Shown here in pieces: positions 25,601 to 37,428 of a stretch of DNA of 64,000 bases. The notes below the pieces were generated by a model that was given only the letters and a program-made list of their open reading frames with translations, searched no databases and had not been told where the DNA came from. Positions within the stretch are counted from its first letter, which is position 1. Every line of letters starts with the position of its first letter. Source of the stretch: Blasia pusilla (Eukaryota > Marchantiophyta > Marchantiopsida > Blasiales); the NCBI GenBank assembly GCA_050084515.1, contig CM114272.1, forward strand, positions 19,220,001 to 19,284,000, read 5' to 3'. The position numbers and the translations under genes are program-made.

Positions 25601-26439
25601 GGCTGAGGGCCTGAGGGCGGTCTTCTTGGAGAAGGTCAGAGAGTTCTTCCTGGACGTGGTGGTAGAGGACCACCACCAGCTAGAGGAGATGGAGCAGGAG
25701 CACCAGAGTCGGAACTTCTCTCATGCATCGATCAATTGGAGCAAAGGATTGCTGCCATGATGATGATGCAGCTCAGGGAAGGCACTAAGCCGCGAGCAGC
25801 TAGTGTGGCCCCAACTTCTACCTCTTACCTTGACCCAGGTGAGGATCTTGCTAGTATGGGGTTTATGTGTAGTGCAACTCAGGTTGAGGCGATTGCAATG
25901 GTGACTCGGGGTGCTATGAGAGGCACCGAGCCATCGAGAGGTGGAGTTGAGATTGACCCACCGGAGGGCATCGATGGGCGGCAGGCCAGGGTTCCACAGT
26001 CATTCACATTGTTGGAGGCACTACACACACCATCGATGGTGCCTCGACGACCAGAAGTGCCTATAGCTCAGGCAGGTACGTTGATGTCATGAGGAGTTGG
26101 AGTGAAAACTCCTATGTCAGCTCGAGTGGAGTTAGTGTCGACCAAAGTGTTGGAGGTGGCCACTAGAGTGAGTCAAACTCCGCTATTTTCTGCCATAGAG
26201 TTGGCGACGTTGGGAGTTGGACCAGTTGAGGTGTTCGGCTAGCCGCCACATTGTGTGAGCGTGGAGAGGTGACTGATTCTTGTTCAGAGGTAGTTGAGGA
26301 GGTGGTGGACTTGCCCTCAGAGCCGATGCTCGGGACATCCCCTAAACCCTAAATGGCATGCGGCGGCGGCAAATTTGGTAGATATGCCAGCTCGACCAAC
26401 CATAGAGCGAGTAGTGGTGACACCTGGAGTAGTGTTACT
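25601..26439 (+). other. Gag-protease linker of the Ty3/gypsy element
   Basis: Low-complexity coding (25,736-26,092 open) between zinc knuckle and protease, with Ser/Thr/Pro-rich composition and no domain I recognise. It is interpreted only from its position. Confidence 0.4.
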
Positions 26440-27155
26440 GGATAACCTAGCTGGAGTATTTTGCTTGGTTAGTCCGACAGGGACAGTATACCACCCGCAG
26501 CCCGTCCTACTTGATTCAGGAGCGTAACCTTTGATGTTAGGGAAGGAAGCGTGTTTAGCATTGGGGTTACGGAAGGTCGACATTGAGACTTGTCCCTTCC
26601 AGATACAGACCTCGATTGGGGGTGTGTCACCCACGCAGTATATGACTCGACAAGAGATAGTTGTCAGAGTCTAGCCAGAGCATGCGACAGATAGTGCTAT
26701 GGTACGCACACATGCGATTACGAAACCAACTGAGTCGTACGATGTGTTGGTGGGAAGTACAGTATTATATCCCCTAGGATTCATCCTTGACTTCTGGGAG
26801 GAGACCGTTGCTTATCGGCTAGGGTGGCGGTCAGATGACGGGCGGATGAGTCAGTTACCCGTGCAGTTTGCGAGACGAGGTGGTCGATCACGAGATGAGT
26901 TTGTGACCATGTTGGCAGCTTTCACATGTAGTCTTAGCTGGCCATGAGAGTTTTTGGAGGGGAACGCACATGCGGAGGATATCCCAGTAGTGGATAGTCC
27001 CACGGAGAGACAGGCCATGGCGGGTGTCTCTTCCCATGTTGGTGAGACCTCTTCACCATTGTGGGGTACAACTCGAGAGCTACAGAGGAGTGCCGACGAC
27101 CTCGTGAGGCAGGCGTGGAGGCCAATGAGGAGACGATAGATGGCCAGATATTCAT
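26440..27155 (+). pseudogene. Ty3/gypsy aspartic protease region, broken
   Basis: Contains the retropepsin active-site motif LLDSGA at about 26,508-26,525, immediately followed by a TAA stop. Downstream come PFQIQTSIGG-like and VLYPLGFILDFWEE segments shared with the minus-strand fragment at 9.4-10.0 kb. Normally reverse transcriptase and RNase H would follow; here the sequence passes within a few hundred bases to the integrase zinc domain, so the polymerase region is deleted. Confidence 0.75.
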
Positions 27156-27239
27156 GATGATGGAGTAGTCTTGGAGTACCTTTGGACTGGCAGCGTTGCG
27201 AGCACCGTGGGTGCTAGAGAGCGGGATCGGATCCTATAG

Positions 27240-28090
27240 CGGGCCAGACAGTTCCGTTGGGAGGGGACACATGTTTTGAGCGTTTGGGAGCATGGCAGAG
27301 TATGCGTAGTGCCGCATCCTTCGCAGAGAGCACGACTAGTGCAGCATGCCCACGAGGAGTTGGGTCACTTTGGGGTGAAGCGGACGTACAGCTTGCTCCA
27401 GATTCAGTATTGGTGGCAAGGCATGTAGACTAACGTTCAGCAGTTTGTTGCCAGGTGCTTGGTGTGTGATCGGGTCTGAGCATTGTTCAATGCTCCGACT
27501 CCACAGTTGCATCTTTTACCAATCATGGGCTTAGGATATAGATGGAGTGTGGATTTTGTAGGCTCTTTGCCTTTGACGGAGCGTCACAATCGTTATGTGT
27601 TGGTGATGGTCGAGCACTTCTCGAAGTGGATCGAGTTGGTTGCATTTCCTGACAAAGCGAGTGAGGGAGTAGCTCATGCCTTCCTTGACAGAGTGCTGAG
27701 TCATTATGGTGCACCGACTGAGGTGTTGACAGACCAAGGTACCGAGTTTCGTGGTGAGTTCCAAGCCTTGTGTGATCAGGCGCTGATCGACCATCGCACG
27801 ACTTCGCCAGATCATCCTGAGGAGGATGGATTAGCGGAGAGAGTTGTGGAGACGGTGAAGAGAGGTTTATGCAAGTATGGCTTGCCGAAAGGTCACCTAG
27901 GAGATTGGGACCTCCAATTTCCCTGGTTGGCGATGGGATACAGATTCAGCAGGCATGCATCCTTAGCGTATTTTTCACCGTACTTGCTACTTTATGGCCA
28001 AGAGCCATATTTACCTGCGGCCATTCGTCGAGATACTGGTGAGATCTTGGACCTTGATGACCCGGATGTATGGATGCGAGCATGTTCTTA
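27240..28090 (+). pseudogene. Ty3/gypsy integrase
   Basis: An H2C2 zinc-binding region (HAHEELGHFG ... CLVCDRV) at about 27,340-27,475 contains in-frame stops. The open frame 27,483-28,091 is the RNase H-like core with the D,D-35-E triad: Asp in WSVDFVGSLP, Asp in LTDQGTEF and Glu in HPEEDGLAERVVE. The product would insert element cDNA into the genome. The core is open, but the gene as a whole is broken, and the next segment is an inverted copy of part of it. Confidence 0.9.
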
Positions 28091-28224
28091 GAGGGCTGAG
28101 TTGTTTCGGAGAGTGATGCCCATGGCGTTCGAGAACTTGGGCATCATCGGGATACGTTGAGGTATGCAACTATTTGGGGTGGTGGTTATCGACCAACTAT
28201 CCGGAGGTTTCATCAGGGAGCCAT

Positions 28225-28623
28225 ACTTGCATAAACCTCTCTTCATCGTCTCCACAACTCTCTCCGCTAATCCATCCTCCTCAGGATGATCTGGCGAAGT
28301 CGTGCGATGGTCGATCAGCGCCTGATCACACAAGGCTTGGAACTCACCACGAAACTCGGTACCTTGTGGTTCTGCCGTACCACGGGCAGAACCACACAAC
28401 ATACAACGCTACAACGCAAGCATGTAGGAACTACTGCTAAGCTTGGATCTACTATACCATCAATGTTAGGAAGATGACATGGCGCACAATTACGCACATG
28501 GTCCTTCCATACCATACCATCGCGTCCCTCTAGCAAGAGAACACCAGATGGCAAAACGTCACGCACTCTCAAGATAGTGCGCCCTGCAGTCACATCCAAC
28601 GTCGTCGGTATCGTCTGCTGCAA
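28225..28623 (-). pseudogene. Inverted integrase segment plus integrase C-terminus
   Basis: On the minus strand, 28,623-28,440 encodes the integrase C-terminal region (RVRDVLPSGVLLLEGRDG, then HVRNCAPCHLPN). It is joined at about 28,365 to an inverted copy of the integrase core that matches 27,737-27,876 (TEFRGEFQALCDQALIDHRT, HPEEDGLAERVVE). The arms form an inverted repeat of about 135 bp. This is a rearrangement junction, not a gene. Confidence 0.8.
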
Positions 28624-28633
28624 GTAGACATGC

Positions 28634-28816
28634 TTGCGTTGTATGAAAGGTATGCTTGCGTTGGCATGCTTGCATTGTATGTTCTGTGGTTATGCCCGTG
28701 GTGTGGCCACGATGCTAGTCTATGATGGATGTTCAAGAGGTTGGCATATGGCATGTCTGACGCCACCTCTCATTAGGGTTCCTCACGGACGATGGATGTG
28801 TCCTAGATGTATATAG
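28634..28816 (+). pseudogene. PHD finger fragment of the retroelement
   Basis: The 60-codon frame reads as a PHD finger: CMFC, then MLVYDGC, GWHMAC, LTPPL, VPHGRW and MCPRC. One zinc ligand (normally Cys in LLCDGC) is Tyr here. PHD fingers bind histone H3 tails. The position next to the integrase C-terminus implies that this retroelement family carries a C-terminal PHD finger, plausibly for chromatin-directed integration. A second, more decayed copy of its last strand (VPRGRWMCPK) is on the minus strand near 31,050. Confidence 0.8.
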
Positions 28817-28998
28817 AGGAGATACAAGGTAGGTTTTGATTCTGACTTTTCCTGTGACATGGATGACAGGAAGACAACTAACGATGGGGCCACATGAGCA
28901 CCTGGACTTCTTGCTCTTAGCCTCCGAGAGATGTATGTCATGGTAGGTAGGGATAGATGGCTATCTGGAGTTAGAGGGACCTAACCACCAGCTAGTGA

Positions 28999-29919
<921 letters not shown>

Positions 29920-30079
29920 GATGTTGGGCTCAACCAACCGTTGTGCCTGGTCATCCCAAACCAAGCCTGGACCCGCCTCCTTATATGCATAGGAACTCGG
30001 AAAGCTAAAAAATATGAGAAAGGTTGCCCATGGCATTCCAATCATGTTGACCATTCTCAACGAAGGTTGATCATCGTGC

Positions 30080-31200
30080 CTTCCTACATGTGATCGATAT
30101 TATGGATCCAGAATAGAATCCACCAAAGAATAGGAGGGACGCTCCACTTTCGCTTACGCCCTCTGCAATACCTCATGTTTCGCCAAGTCAGTCTACCATA
30201 AGTGTAGGCGGTGTGCTCATGAACCTACACAAAAACACAACAGAGCCCATGCATGCACAAACCTGATGTGCTCTTTTTACTACTCTTGACCTTGAATCGC
30301 CCAAGATTGGTACATTCTCCAAAATGCAGTTGGAGAATGGGACTAACGTTCCTTCAAGTGTTGCAAGATCCTCATCATCTCCCAAAATAACCAGGACCAT
30401 ATGTCAACTAAACTACTACCTTGTCCAACAATCGATAGGCCCTAATATGGCCAACCTGCAATGAACAAGTTAATGGTCCTCATCCATCCAAGTCATATGC
30501 CCCCACCAAGGAAATGTCCCTTGGTAAGGAATTCTAGTACTTCTACACAACCGACACATGTAAAAAATTGGGAAAACGAAAGCATAAATGCACCACATAT
30601 GCGTGCTACCTCGAGCTCCTCTCACCCATCATGCTCTGGTGCAAACTTCTCACTACACGCCACCTACATGTGCTCATCAACTAAGCAACGAAGCTCCTCA
30701 CTCGAGCCCCACAAAGACACATCTCCTCCATGCAATGATGATATTACTATAACACTCTTCTCCACAAGAGTATTAGTCATGGGTGTGTCCTCTAGATGGA
30801 CATGCCCCTCAATCAAAGCCTAAGGCCAAGTGACATCTCTACCAACCTCCATATCTCTAGTTGCTACCCCGTTTAGGGCTTATGGAGGGCGCCAGAGCGA
30901 TGCTACTAATCTGGTATTGGATAGCCTCAATCCCATTACGTCAGTTTGCCATCCATGTCATAGACACAAGTAGAAATCTATCCATGTCATGGACACAAGT
31001 CGGAATCTATACCTACCTAGTATCTACTTTATGTATATTTAGGACACATCCATCTTCCCCGAGGAACAATACAACATCGTAGTTGTAGCATGGGCACAAC
31101 CACACAACTTGTGACGTAAGCCAATAGAAAATACTACTAAGTTCAGATCGATTGTACCGTCTATGTCAGGAAGGTGACATGGCGCATAGTAAATGATTCA
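30080..31200 (-). mobile_element. Inverted Ty3/gypsy remnant (PHD-proximal region)
   Basis: The segment 31,085-31,195 matches the inverted stretch at 28,385-28,490 (shared CCACACAAC, TACTACTAAG and GGTGACATGGCGCA-like pieces), and the minus strand near 31,050 encodes VPRGRWMCPK, the end of a PHD finger. The rest is decayed, with no intact frame. It lies between two CT microsatellites. Confidence 0.5.
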
Positions 31201-31214
31201 TCCTCTCTTTGCAC

Positions 31215-31218
<4 letters not shown>

Positions 31219-31295
<77 letters not shown>
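31219..31295. repeat. (TC)n microsatellite, about 77 bp
   Basis: A pure TC run. It sits at the junction between retroelement debris (left) and the repeat unit at 31.3-31.56 kb (right). Confidence 0.97.
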
Positions 31296-31297
<2 letters not shown>

Positions 31298-31299
31298 AC

Positions 31300-31560
31300 A
31301 ACTAAACTCTTGCGCCTTGTGTGATGATTGGGATGAAACCTCTAGTCATTACTTGGTTTCCTGTGCAAAATGCATAATACACAGAGCAAGAGCATATGCT
31401 GATATTGCTAAGCTGGTAACTCCAAAATTGTTCAACACATTCAATAGCCTTGATTCATTGCCCAAAGCTGCTGCGCTGGTAAGTAATGTCTATTGGGGAT
31501 CCCAATCGGATAAAGTAGATGGTGGTGAAGAGTTTCTTGGTTGACACTTGGAAGCTCCGC
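31300..31560 (+). repeat. Single copy of the repeat tandemly arrayed at 57.3-58.3 kb
   Basis: Reads as LCDDWDETSSHYLVSC, then YADIAKLVTPKLFNTF, SLDSLPKAAALVSNVYWGS in one open frame, the same order as the units at 57,360-58,280. The coding-like character suggests a diverged gene or exon origin; I do not recognise the family. Confidence 0.6.
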
Positions 31561-31726
31561 ACAAACACGTTGTTTGGTCAGCACTCACACTATATGAGAG
31601 TGCCTCCCTCCTCTCATATGGTACTTTCTTCACTTGCTCCTCTCTCTACACCCATCCTAGTCTCAAGCACCGTCCAACCAGGGCGCCGGGTCTATGGTCG
31701 CAAGGCTACGACATGCACTACTTAAT

Positions 31727-31730
31727 GAGT

Positions 31731-31765
<35 letters not shown>

Positions 31766-31860
31766 GGATTACTTACAAGGTAAGGGGATTCGTCTTTCTC
31801 TCTCTCTCTCTCTCTCTACTAATGAGAGACTTGGATTACTTACAAAGTAAAGGGATTCCT
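31727..31860. repeat. Short direct duplication flanked by GA and CT runs
   Basis: The sequence GAGAGACTTGGATTACTTAC ... GGGATTC occurs at about 31,757-31,792 and again at 31,823-31,858, separated by a CT run (31,795-31,818) and preceded by a GA run (31,732-31,762). It has the look of microsatellite-driven duplication. Confidence 0.85.
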
Positions 31861-33059
31861 CTTTATAACTCCACCGCCTTAAGCCAAGAAATTTTTTTAA
31901 AAAAAATAATTCCAAATTTTTTTCTTATTATATCATTTTCCCTCTCCCAAACTCTCTCCACGATAATCCATGCACCTTAAATAACCCGTATTTCTATTTT
32001 CTAAATGAAATTACTACTACTTCTAGTTTATGAATGGCGATCCTAAGAGAAAGTAACTAGTAATAGTATTTCTAGTTTCTACATGAAATCACTAGAAGTA
32101 CTAGTGATTTCACTCGCATGATGGGATCCCGACTTTTCAAATAATTTCCCGCTCTAGTAGCAAAGTCGGGGTTTACGTGACGCTCACATGTAACCTGACC
32201 CCGATCCTAGACTCAATACGCGAAGAATTCCTAGCCTGCACACCACCAGTACGTGGGACTTAAGCGTCCAATCCATTAGTCATGACTCCGATCCTCAAGC
32301 TTCAACTTGGTCGCACGATTGGCACCGAAAATCTGTTTGTTACTATTCAATTCACGCGCACGATTGGCACCAAAAATCCATTACTCATGAATTCTGAGCA
32401 TTGGAATCGACTTCTCGCACAATTGGACTGGCGGAGATACTGATTTTAGCGGTGCTGCTTCGGCAACGAGCGATAAGTGTACGAAATGGCACGCCTTCAC
32501 GCGCTCGTGCGAGTGAGACTTTTGGACCGCTCCTTCATTCAATTCGCACAATTCTTGTCTATATTAGATAAACATCTGCAAGAGAACTACGCCTGTGCCG
32601 TCCCCACGCTCAAAATCTTTTCTAGACGATTCACTCGAAAGCCGACCCGGACTCTGGCTTTCAGCACACGGAGGTCGTGACTAAGGTGAGTGGATTTTGG
32701 CCACGCCGATTGCTCGTTGTCAATGTCCAGCCATTAGCTTTCTGTAAGTACCTGCCGTTGCATTTCTAGCCCCTCGATCTGAACAGATAGAAAGTCGCTC
32801 GCACAGAGAATTGTGTTTTACGTAAAATAGAGAACAGCAACTCATGGCTTGGAAATATTGCCCGATCAACGAGAAAAAACATCCAGAAATCTCACTTTTT
32901 TCAATTTGGGAAACCTCCATCAAGAAACAGAAGGTACTTGATGGAGGTTCACAAATTAAGATTAAGATTAATTTGTGAACCTCCATTAAGATCTCTTGAT
33001 TAAGATTTGATTAAGATGTCCTTGTTTGCAGGTGGAAAATTGTATTAATTCAGAATCTG
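31861..33059. other. Intergenic with a 19-bp inverted repeat
   Basis: No supported gene. At 32,941-32,959 and 32,968-32,986 lies a perfect 19-bp inverted repeat (arm ATGGAGGTTCACAAATTAA) with an 8-nt loop. The phrase 'GCACGATTGGCACC' is repeated near 32,314 and 32,361. Confidence 0.6.
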
Positions 33060-33079
33060 TTGCCATCTCCAAATATGAA

Positions 33080-33670
33080 ACTATACCTTATAAGAGGGTA
33101 CTTATGTAAAGAGTGCACTTATCTATCTTTTCATAGGGTTGAAGTGAAACTCAAAGGGCTAAAGTTCACAATATTGTTACAAGGTATGATTGAATCTATT
33201 TGTGATTGTAATGGATTTCAGGTGCCAAGGCTTCGGTTAACTTGCTGATCACAAAGGTATATTCTTTTGAGGACAACAAACGGTGTATGGTAGTTACTCA
33301 TTCAGTTTAATTCCTCTCTTTTTTGGGAAGCTCACAAGGCTAAAGAATGGTTTTTTCATTAGGCACTTGAAGTTGTTCACTTGTATCAACGCATGTGTCT
33401 CACTGGAGTCTCATGTTTGGTTGTTCTTTTACTTCTTTATTCTTTACAGAACAACCATGAAATCACTGATGACCTCCCAAGGTTGACTTCCTTTTGCTCA
33501 TCCATATCAAGTCTTAGCATACGATTTCAAATTATGGCAAAGAGAGCAGGTTTTGGGCTGCAGACTGGGGATTAAGAGAGTGAGATGCCCTTGTAATCAA
33601 TGCAAAGGGGGAACTTATCTATCTCCTCATAGAGTAGAAGAGCATCTGAAAAAGTTTAAACTCTTTCATC
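33080..33670 (+). pseudogene. Transposase-associated (TAD-like) zinc domain fragments
   Basis: The frame at 33,553-33,753 encodes RVRCPCNQCKGG, then YLSPHRVEEHLKKF, and a diverged second copy at 33,095-33,160 reads LCKECTYLSFHRVEVKLK. CPC-x2-C followed by a V-x2-HL motif is the signature of the N-terminal transposase-associated domain of CACTA/En-Spm proteins. No downstream Tnp2-type domain is visible, so these are fragments. A CACTA terminus is present in the window at 22,073, but no direct link is shown. Confidence 0.5.
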
Positions 33671-33700
33671 TTTTTCGCATCCCAAAGAGTAGACACGAGT

Positions 33701-34960
33701 GGGGGGGCTGGTATTCTCGAAGGAGAGAGGAAGAGAGGAGAGTCTCTCTTTAAAAAAAAGGGCAGAATCCGCCTCCTCTCTTCAAAATTTTTTGATATTT
33801 TTGAAAATTTTGTTTGCTTTCACATTCATGAAATTTGTAGAAGAGAGTAGCAAGTGGACCATATTCGGGCCTAAAGTAACCTTCTTTTTCGAGGCTTGCA
33901 AGAACAAGTAGACATCATAAGACCACTACAAACATCCTTCCATCACTCTCCATTCGAGCCCAATTTTCTTCACATTGCCTGTCTAAGCCAACTCTACAGC
34001 AAGCCGGGCTGAGCGATATTAATGTCGGAGCACCATTGGCAAATAATTTGAACCAAAGTAGCACTTTCATCTCAATGAAAGGTTCAAAAGAAGACTATAA
34101 CTATGGTCTCAATAGACTCATGTGCCCTTCAAGGTTTAACTACTTTGAAGATGTGGTTTACATTATGGATTGTTGACTCTTCTTGCCTTAAATATCCCAT
34201 CCGATCAATACTCATCCATGAGGGAGTTTTCCACAACAGAACAAATCACTCTTCACTGATGGTAGCCAAAGACTTTCATGATAGCATTGGATGATGTTGG
34301 CTCATGAATGAGTGCATAAAGTATGAATGATAACTTGGTTTCACCATTCTCTCAGCCACTGAGAAATGTATGCATCACGAAGAAAAGGTGAGATTGAGAG
34401 GATAATTACACCAAAATGTTGATAGCTATCACGAGTAAAGAGGAACTGATGCACCCATGTCCCTTTATTCAAGCCCTAAATGTCGGAATCCGACAGGTTG
34501 CACCCCTTCCAACCCGTTAGAATCTGATGGATTGCACCCCTTGCAAGCAAGCACACCACAAAAAAGAAGGATCTTGAGAAGTGATTACATTCCACCCTGC
34601 AACCCACGAGAAGCCGACTGGTTGGGAATTTGACATGAGAATCCGATAGGTAGAAGGAATCCAACACGTCTCTGAAATACCGTGTTAGAGAATAATGGTG
34701 TGACGATAATGGGGGAATGAGGCAAATGTGAATAAGCCCTCCAAAATGCTTGAAAAGTTGGACTAGCAAGAAAAGAGTGGGATCACTCAGCGACCAACCC
34801 GGCTTCGGAATCCGACAAGTTGCCTGCAAGGGGTTTAAAATATTGTGACAAGTTGCAACCCGTCAAAATCCGACGGGTTGCAAAATAAACAACCTCGAGT
34901 AGATAGACCAACATAATCGACAAGAACAAAAAACAATTCAGCAAAAGTTTACAAAAACCA
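33701..34960 (-). mobile_element. Inverted right-end copy of the palindrome-bearing element
   Basis: On the minus strand this region matches 56,090-57,090: the frame around 35,040-34,860 reads FELPSDVIKDTKFLNHDGFC, as does SEVPSEVIKDEIFSTHNGVC at 56.1 kb, and the terminal 250 bp (CTCTCTTNAAAAAAAA to poly-G at 33,701-33,707) match the poly-C end at 57,084-57,090. It contains five degenerate palindromes. The other side is cut by the Ty3/gypsy element at about 34,960-35,040. This second copy independently defines the right end of the element. Confidence 0.75.
34480..34885. repeat. Palindrome cluster (GCAACCCGTCGG family), truncated copy
   Basis: Several degenerate palindromes, for example TCGGAATCCGACAGGTTGC near 34,485 and the better preserved one at about 34,855-34,882 (arms GCAACCCGTC and GACGGGTTGC). 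Spacing is irregular, unlike the tandem clusters near 44 and 50 kb. Confidence 0.8.
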
Positions 34961-34962
34961 TC

Positions 34963-36020
34963 ATGGTTCAAAAACTTTGTATCCTTTATTACATCCGAGG
35001 GAAGCTCAAAAATTTTGTCGCTCACATGCAGAGTGCAATGAATAAAATCTTGAGAGAGTTCATTCCTGAGAAGACCATTCCTTTTGTAGATGATATTCCT
35101 GTAAAGGGATGTGCAATAGAAGATAGGATTGAGAGGGTTGTGAAAGATGGGTGTAGAAAGTTTATGTCTGACCATATTCGTGATGTGAATATGATCCTAA
35201 TAAGACTAGAAGAGGTCAATCTTACTCTTTCTGGAAAAAAGTGTAGCTTTGGAGTTCCTCTGATTATGGTAGTGGGTCATCTTTGTGGAGAGTTTGGTGG
35301 CCGAAAACCAAATCCAGCAAAAGTTGATGTCATCGGGAGGATACGAGAATGCGAAAACGTCACCGAAGTGAGAAGGTTTTTAGGAGCTTGTGTGTTTTAT
35401 CAGGTGTGGATTCCTTCTTTTGGCCACATATCTCATCCTTTCTATGAGCTATTGAGAAAGAAGAAGAAGTTCACTTGGGAGAAGAAGCAAAGAGCATCAA
35501 TGATGCAGTTGAAGGAGGCATTGAAGTCGCCACCAATTCTACGATAAATAAGCTACGAATGCGGAAGACCTATTATCATCATAGTGGACACTAGCCCTAT
35601 TGCTATCGGGTAGGTAGTTGGGTAGGGTGACGCTGAAGGAAGAAGATTTGCAATAAGGTTTGGAGCTCGTACACTCACGGAACGACAGAGGAGGTACTCT
35701 CAGGTAAAGAGGGAGCTTTGGGGAGTTGTAACTGCAATGAAAGCTGAGAAGGAGTATCTTATGGGAGCCTATGTATTGCTTGAGGTTGATTGTCTACCTC
35801 TGTTGGGTATGATTGCGAATTGTACGACTTCAGATATAGCCATGCTACGTTGGATAGCCTACATTAGGTCCTTGAATCCACAATTGAAGCATATAGATGG
35901 GAAAGAGAACTCAGTAGCTGACATGTTGTCTAGAGCTAGATTTAGTCAAGAAGAAGATATGGAGGCAACTGAGATAGATGAGGATGATGCACATGTATGG
36001 CAAGTGTTATCTCAAGAATG
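34963..36020 (+). pseudogene. Ty3/gypsy reverse transcriptase and RNase H fragment
   Basis: The frame 34,963-35,547 holds the later half of a reverse transcriptase: FVDDIPVKG (the xxDD catalytic box), LTLSGKKCSFG, and the connection motif TEVRRFLGACVFYQVWIPSF. It is followed after stops by the RNase H region (35,737-36,021), including LEVDCLPLLGM and HIDGKENSVADMLSR. The 5' half of the polymerase, protease, gag and 5' LTR are missing. Stops at about 35,545 and 35,611 disable it. Confidence 0.88.
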
Positions 36021-36086
36021 AGGTAGCATAGAGGATGTTCTAGCCTTTAAAGAGAATTTGTATGAGGGTACGTTAAAAGAAATAGG

Positions 36087-37358
36087 GTGCTATTTAAGCA
36101 CTCTACAAAGAGACGGAGGGTGGATGACAAGTTCTTCAAGAAGATTCGGCATAAGGCATATGGTTATCTACTACAAGATGGGTATCTTTGGAAAAGGCCA
36201 AAGAGGAAAGATGGAATGCCCTTGAGGATGGTGGATGACAATGGGAAAAAAATGCAAGTGCTCAAAGAATTCCACAATTCTTTATGGGACACGAGAGGTA
36301 CTTGGGCAACTTTCACTAAGATCAAAGAGAGGTATTGGTGGAAAGGCCTATATAAGGATGTTGAGAGATATGTTGGATCATGTGTTGAATGTTAGTTTCA
36401 ATAAAAAATCAGGGTGAGAGATGGACTTAAACCCACATATCCTTTGTCTATTCATCATCAATGGGTTCTAGATCTAGTTGCTATGCCACTAGGTCTTTGG
36501 GGAATGCGTTACCTGATCCTAGCACGAGAAGAGTTGTCCAACTTTGTAGAAGGGAGGGCTTTACGGGCTAAAACAGCACAACCTATATGTCATTTTATTC
36601 TATAGGATATTATTGCTCAATATGGAAGTGTCGGGAGAATCCGTGCAGATAGACATGAGTTGAATGCAGAGGAAGCACGAGAGTTCTTCAAGAGATATGG
36701 AGTCCACTTGAGATTAACAACCTCCATGAATCCGGAGGCAAACGGCAAGAGCGAAAGGGGACATCCGCCAATCATTCAAGCATTAGTAAAGGCGTGTGGA
36801 GATCGTTATGCTGACTGGCCTAGATTGCTTCCATTTGCTTTATGGGCAGATAGAACCACTCACAGCACTGTTACAGGGTTGATGACAGGTCAAAAGCCGA
36901 TAATGCCAGCAGAAGGAGATGTATCCAATTAGATGGGTTTGTCGTGGGAAGACGGGCTTGATAGGAAAGAGCTCATAGCACTTCGAATGCAGCAACTAGA
37001 GCGGCGGGAAGAAGATATTGCAGGAGCATTAGTCAAAATGAAGGAAGCAAGGTTGAAAAATAAGGAGCGCTTCGACAAAACGCATCGACTTTGGAAGGAG
37101 CCTATAAGAGAAGGAGATTGGGTCTTGGTGCACAACAATAGCCTCGACAACCAGCATAGTATAATTAAAAAGTTTGCACGTCGTTGGTTTGGTCCATACG
37201 TTGTAGTCTTTGCTTTTGACAATGCCACTTACAAACTACGTGAACTAGATAGCACAATTCTCAAGCTGCCAATTGCAGGAAAAAGGGTCGAGATTTTCCG
37301 TGGACGTGAGGGATTTCTTGATTTTGATTCAATGTGTCTAGAGGCACAACAAAAATAA
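36087..37358 (+). pseudogene. Ty3/gypsy integrase with C-terminal domain
   Basis: Continues the element. The H2C2 finger is degraded (EFHNSLWDTRG ... YVGSCVEC). Core acidic residues are recognisable: Asp in LDLVAMPLG, Asp in IRADRHELN and Glu in NPEANGKSERGH. The C-terminal part (36,933-37,358), with WKEPIREGDWVLVHNN, RRWFGPYVVV and YKLRELD, is open. Stops near 36,392, 36,603 and 36,930 break the polyprotein. It is followed by a purine tract (TTTGGAGGGGG) that primes the 3' LTR. Confidence 0.88.
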
Positions 37359-37428
37359 GTTTGAGTAAAATAGCAAGAAGTCTAGATGTTTTCGGCACAT
37401 ACCGGATGATGTGTAGGTTTGGAGGGGG

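Noticed and set aside
30461-30823. 120-codon plus-strand open frame in retroelement debris
   Set aside because: No domain; the surrounding similarity to the Ty3/gypsy element is on the minus strand.
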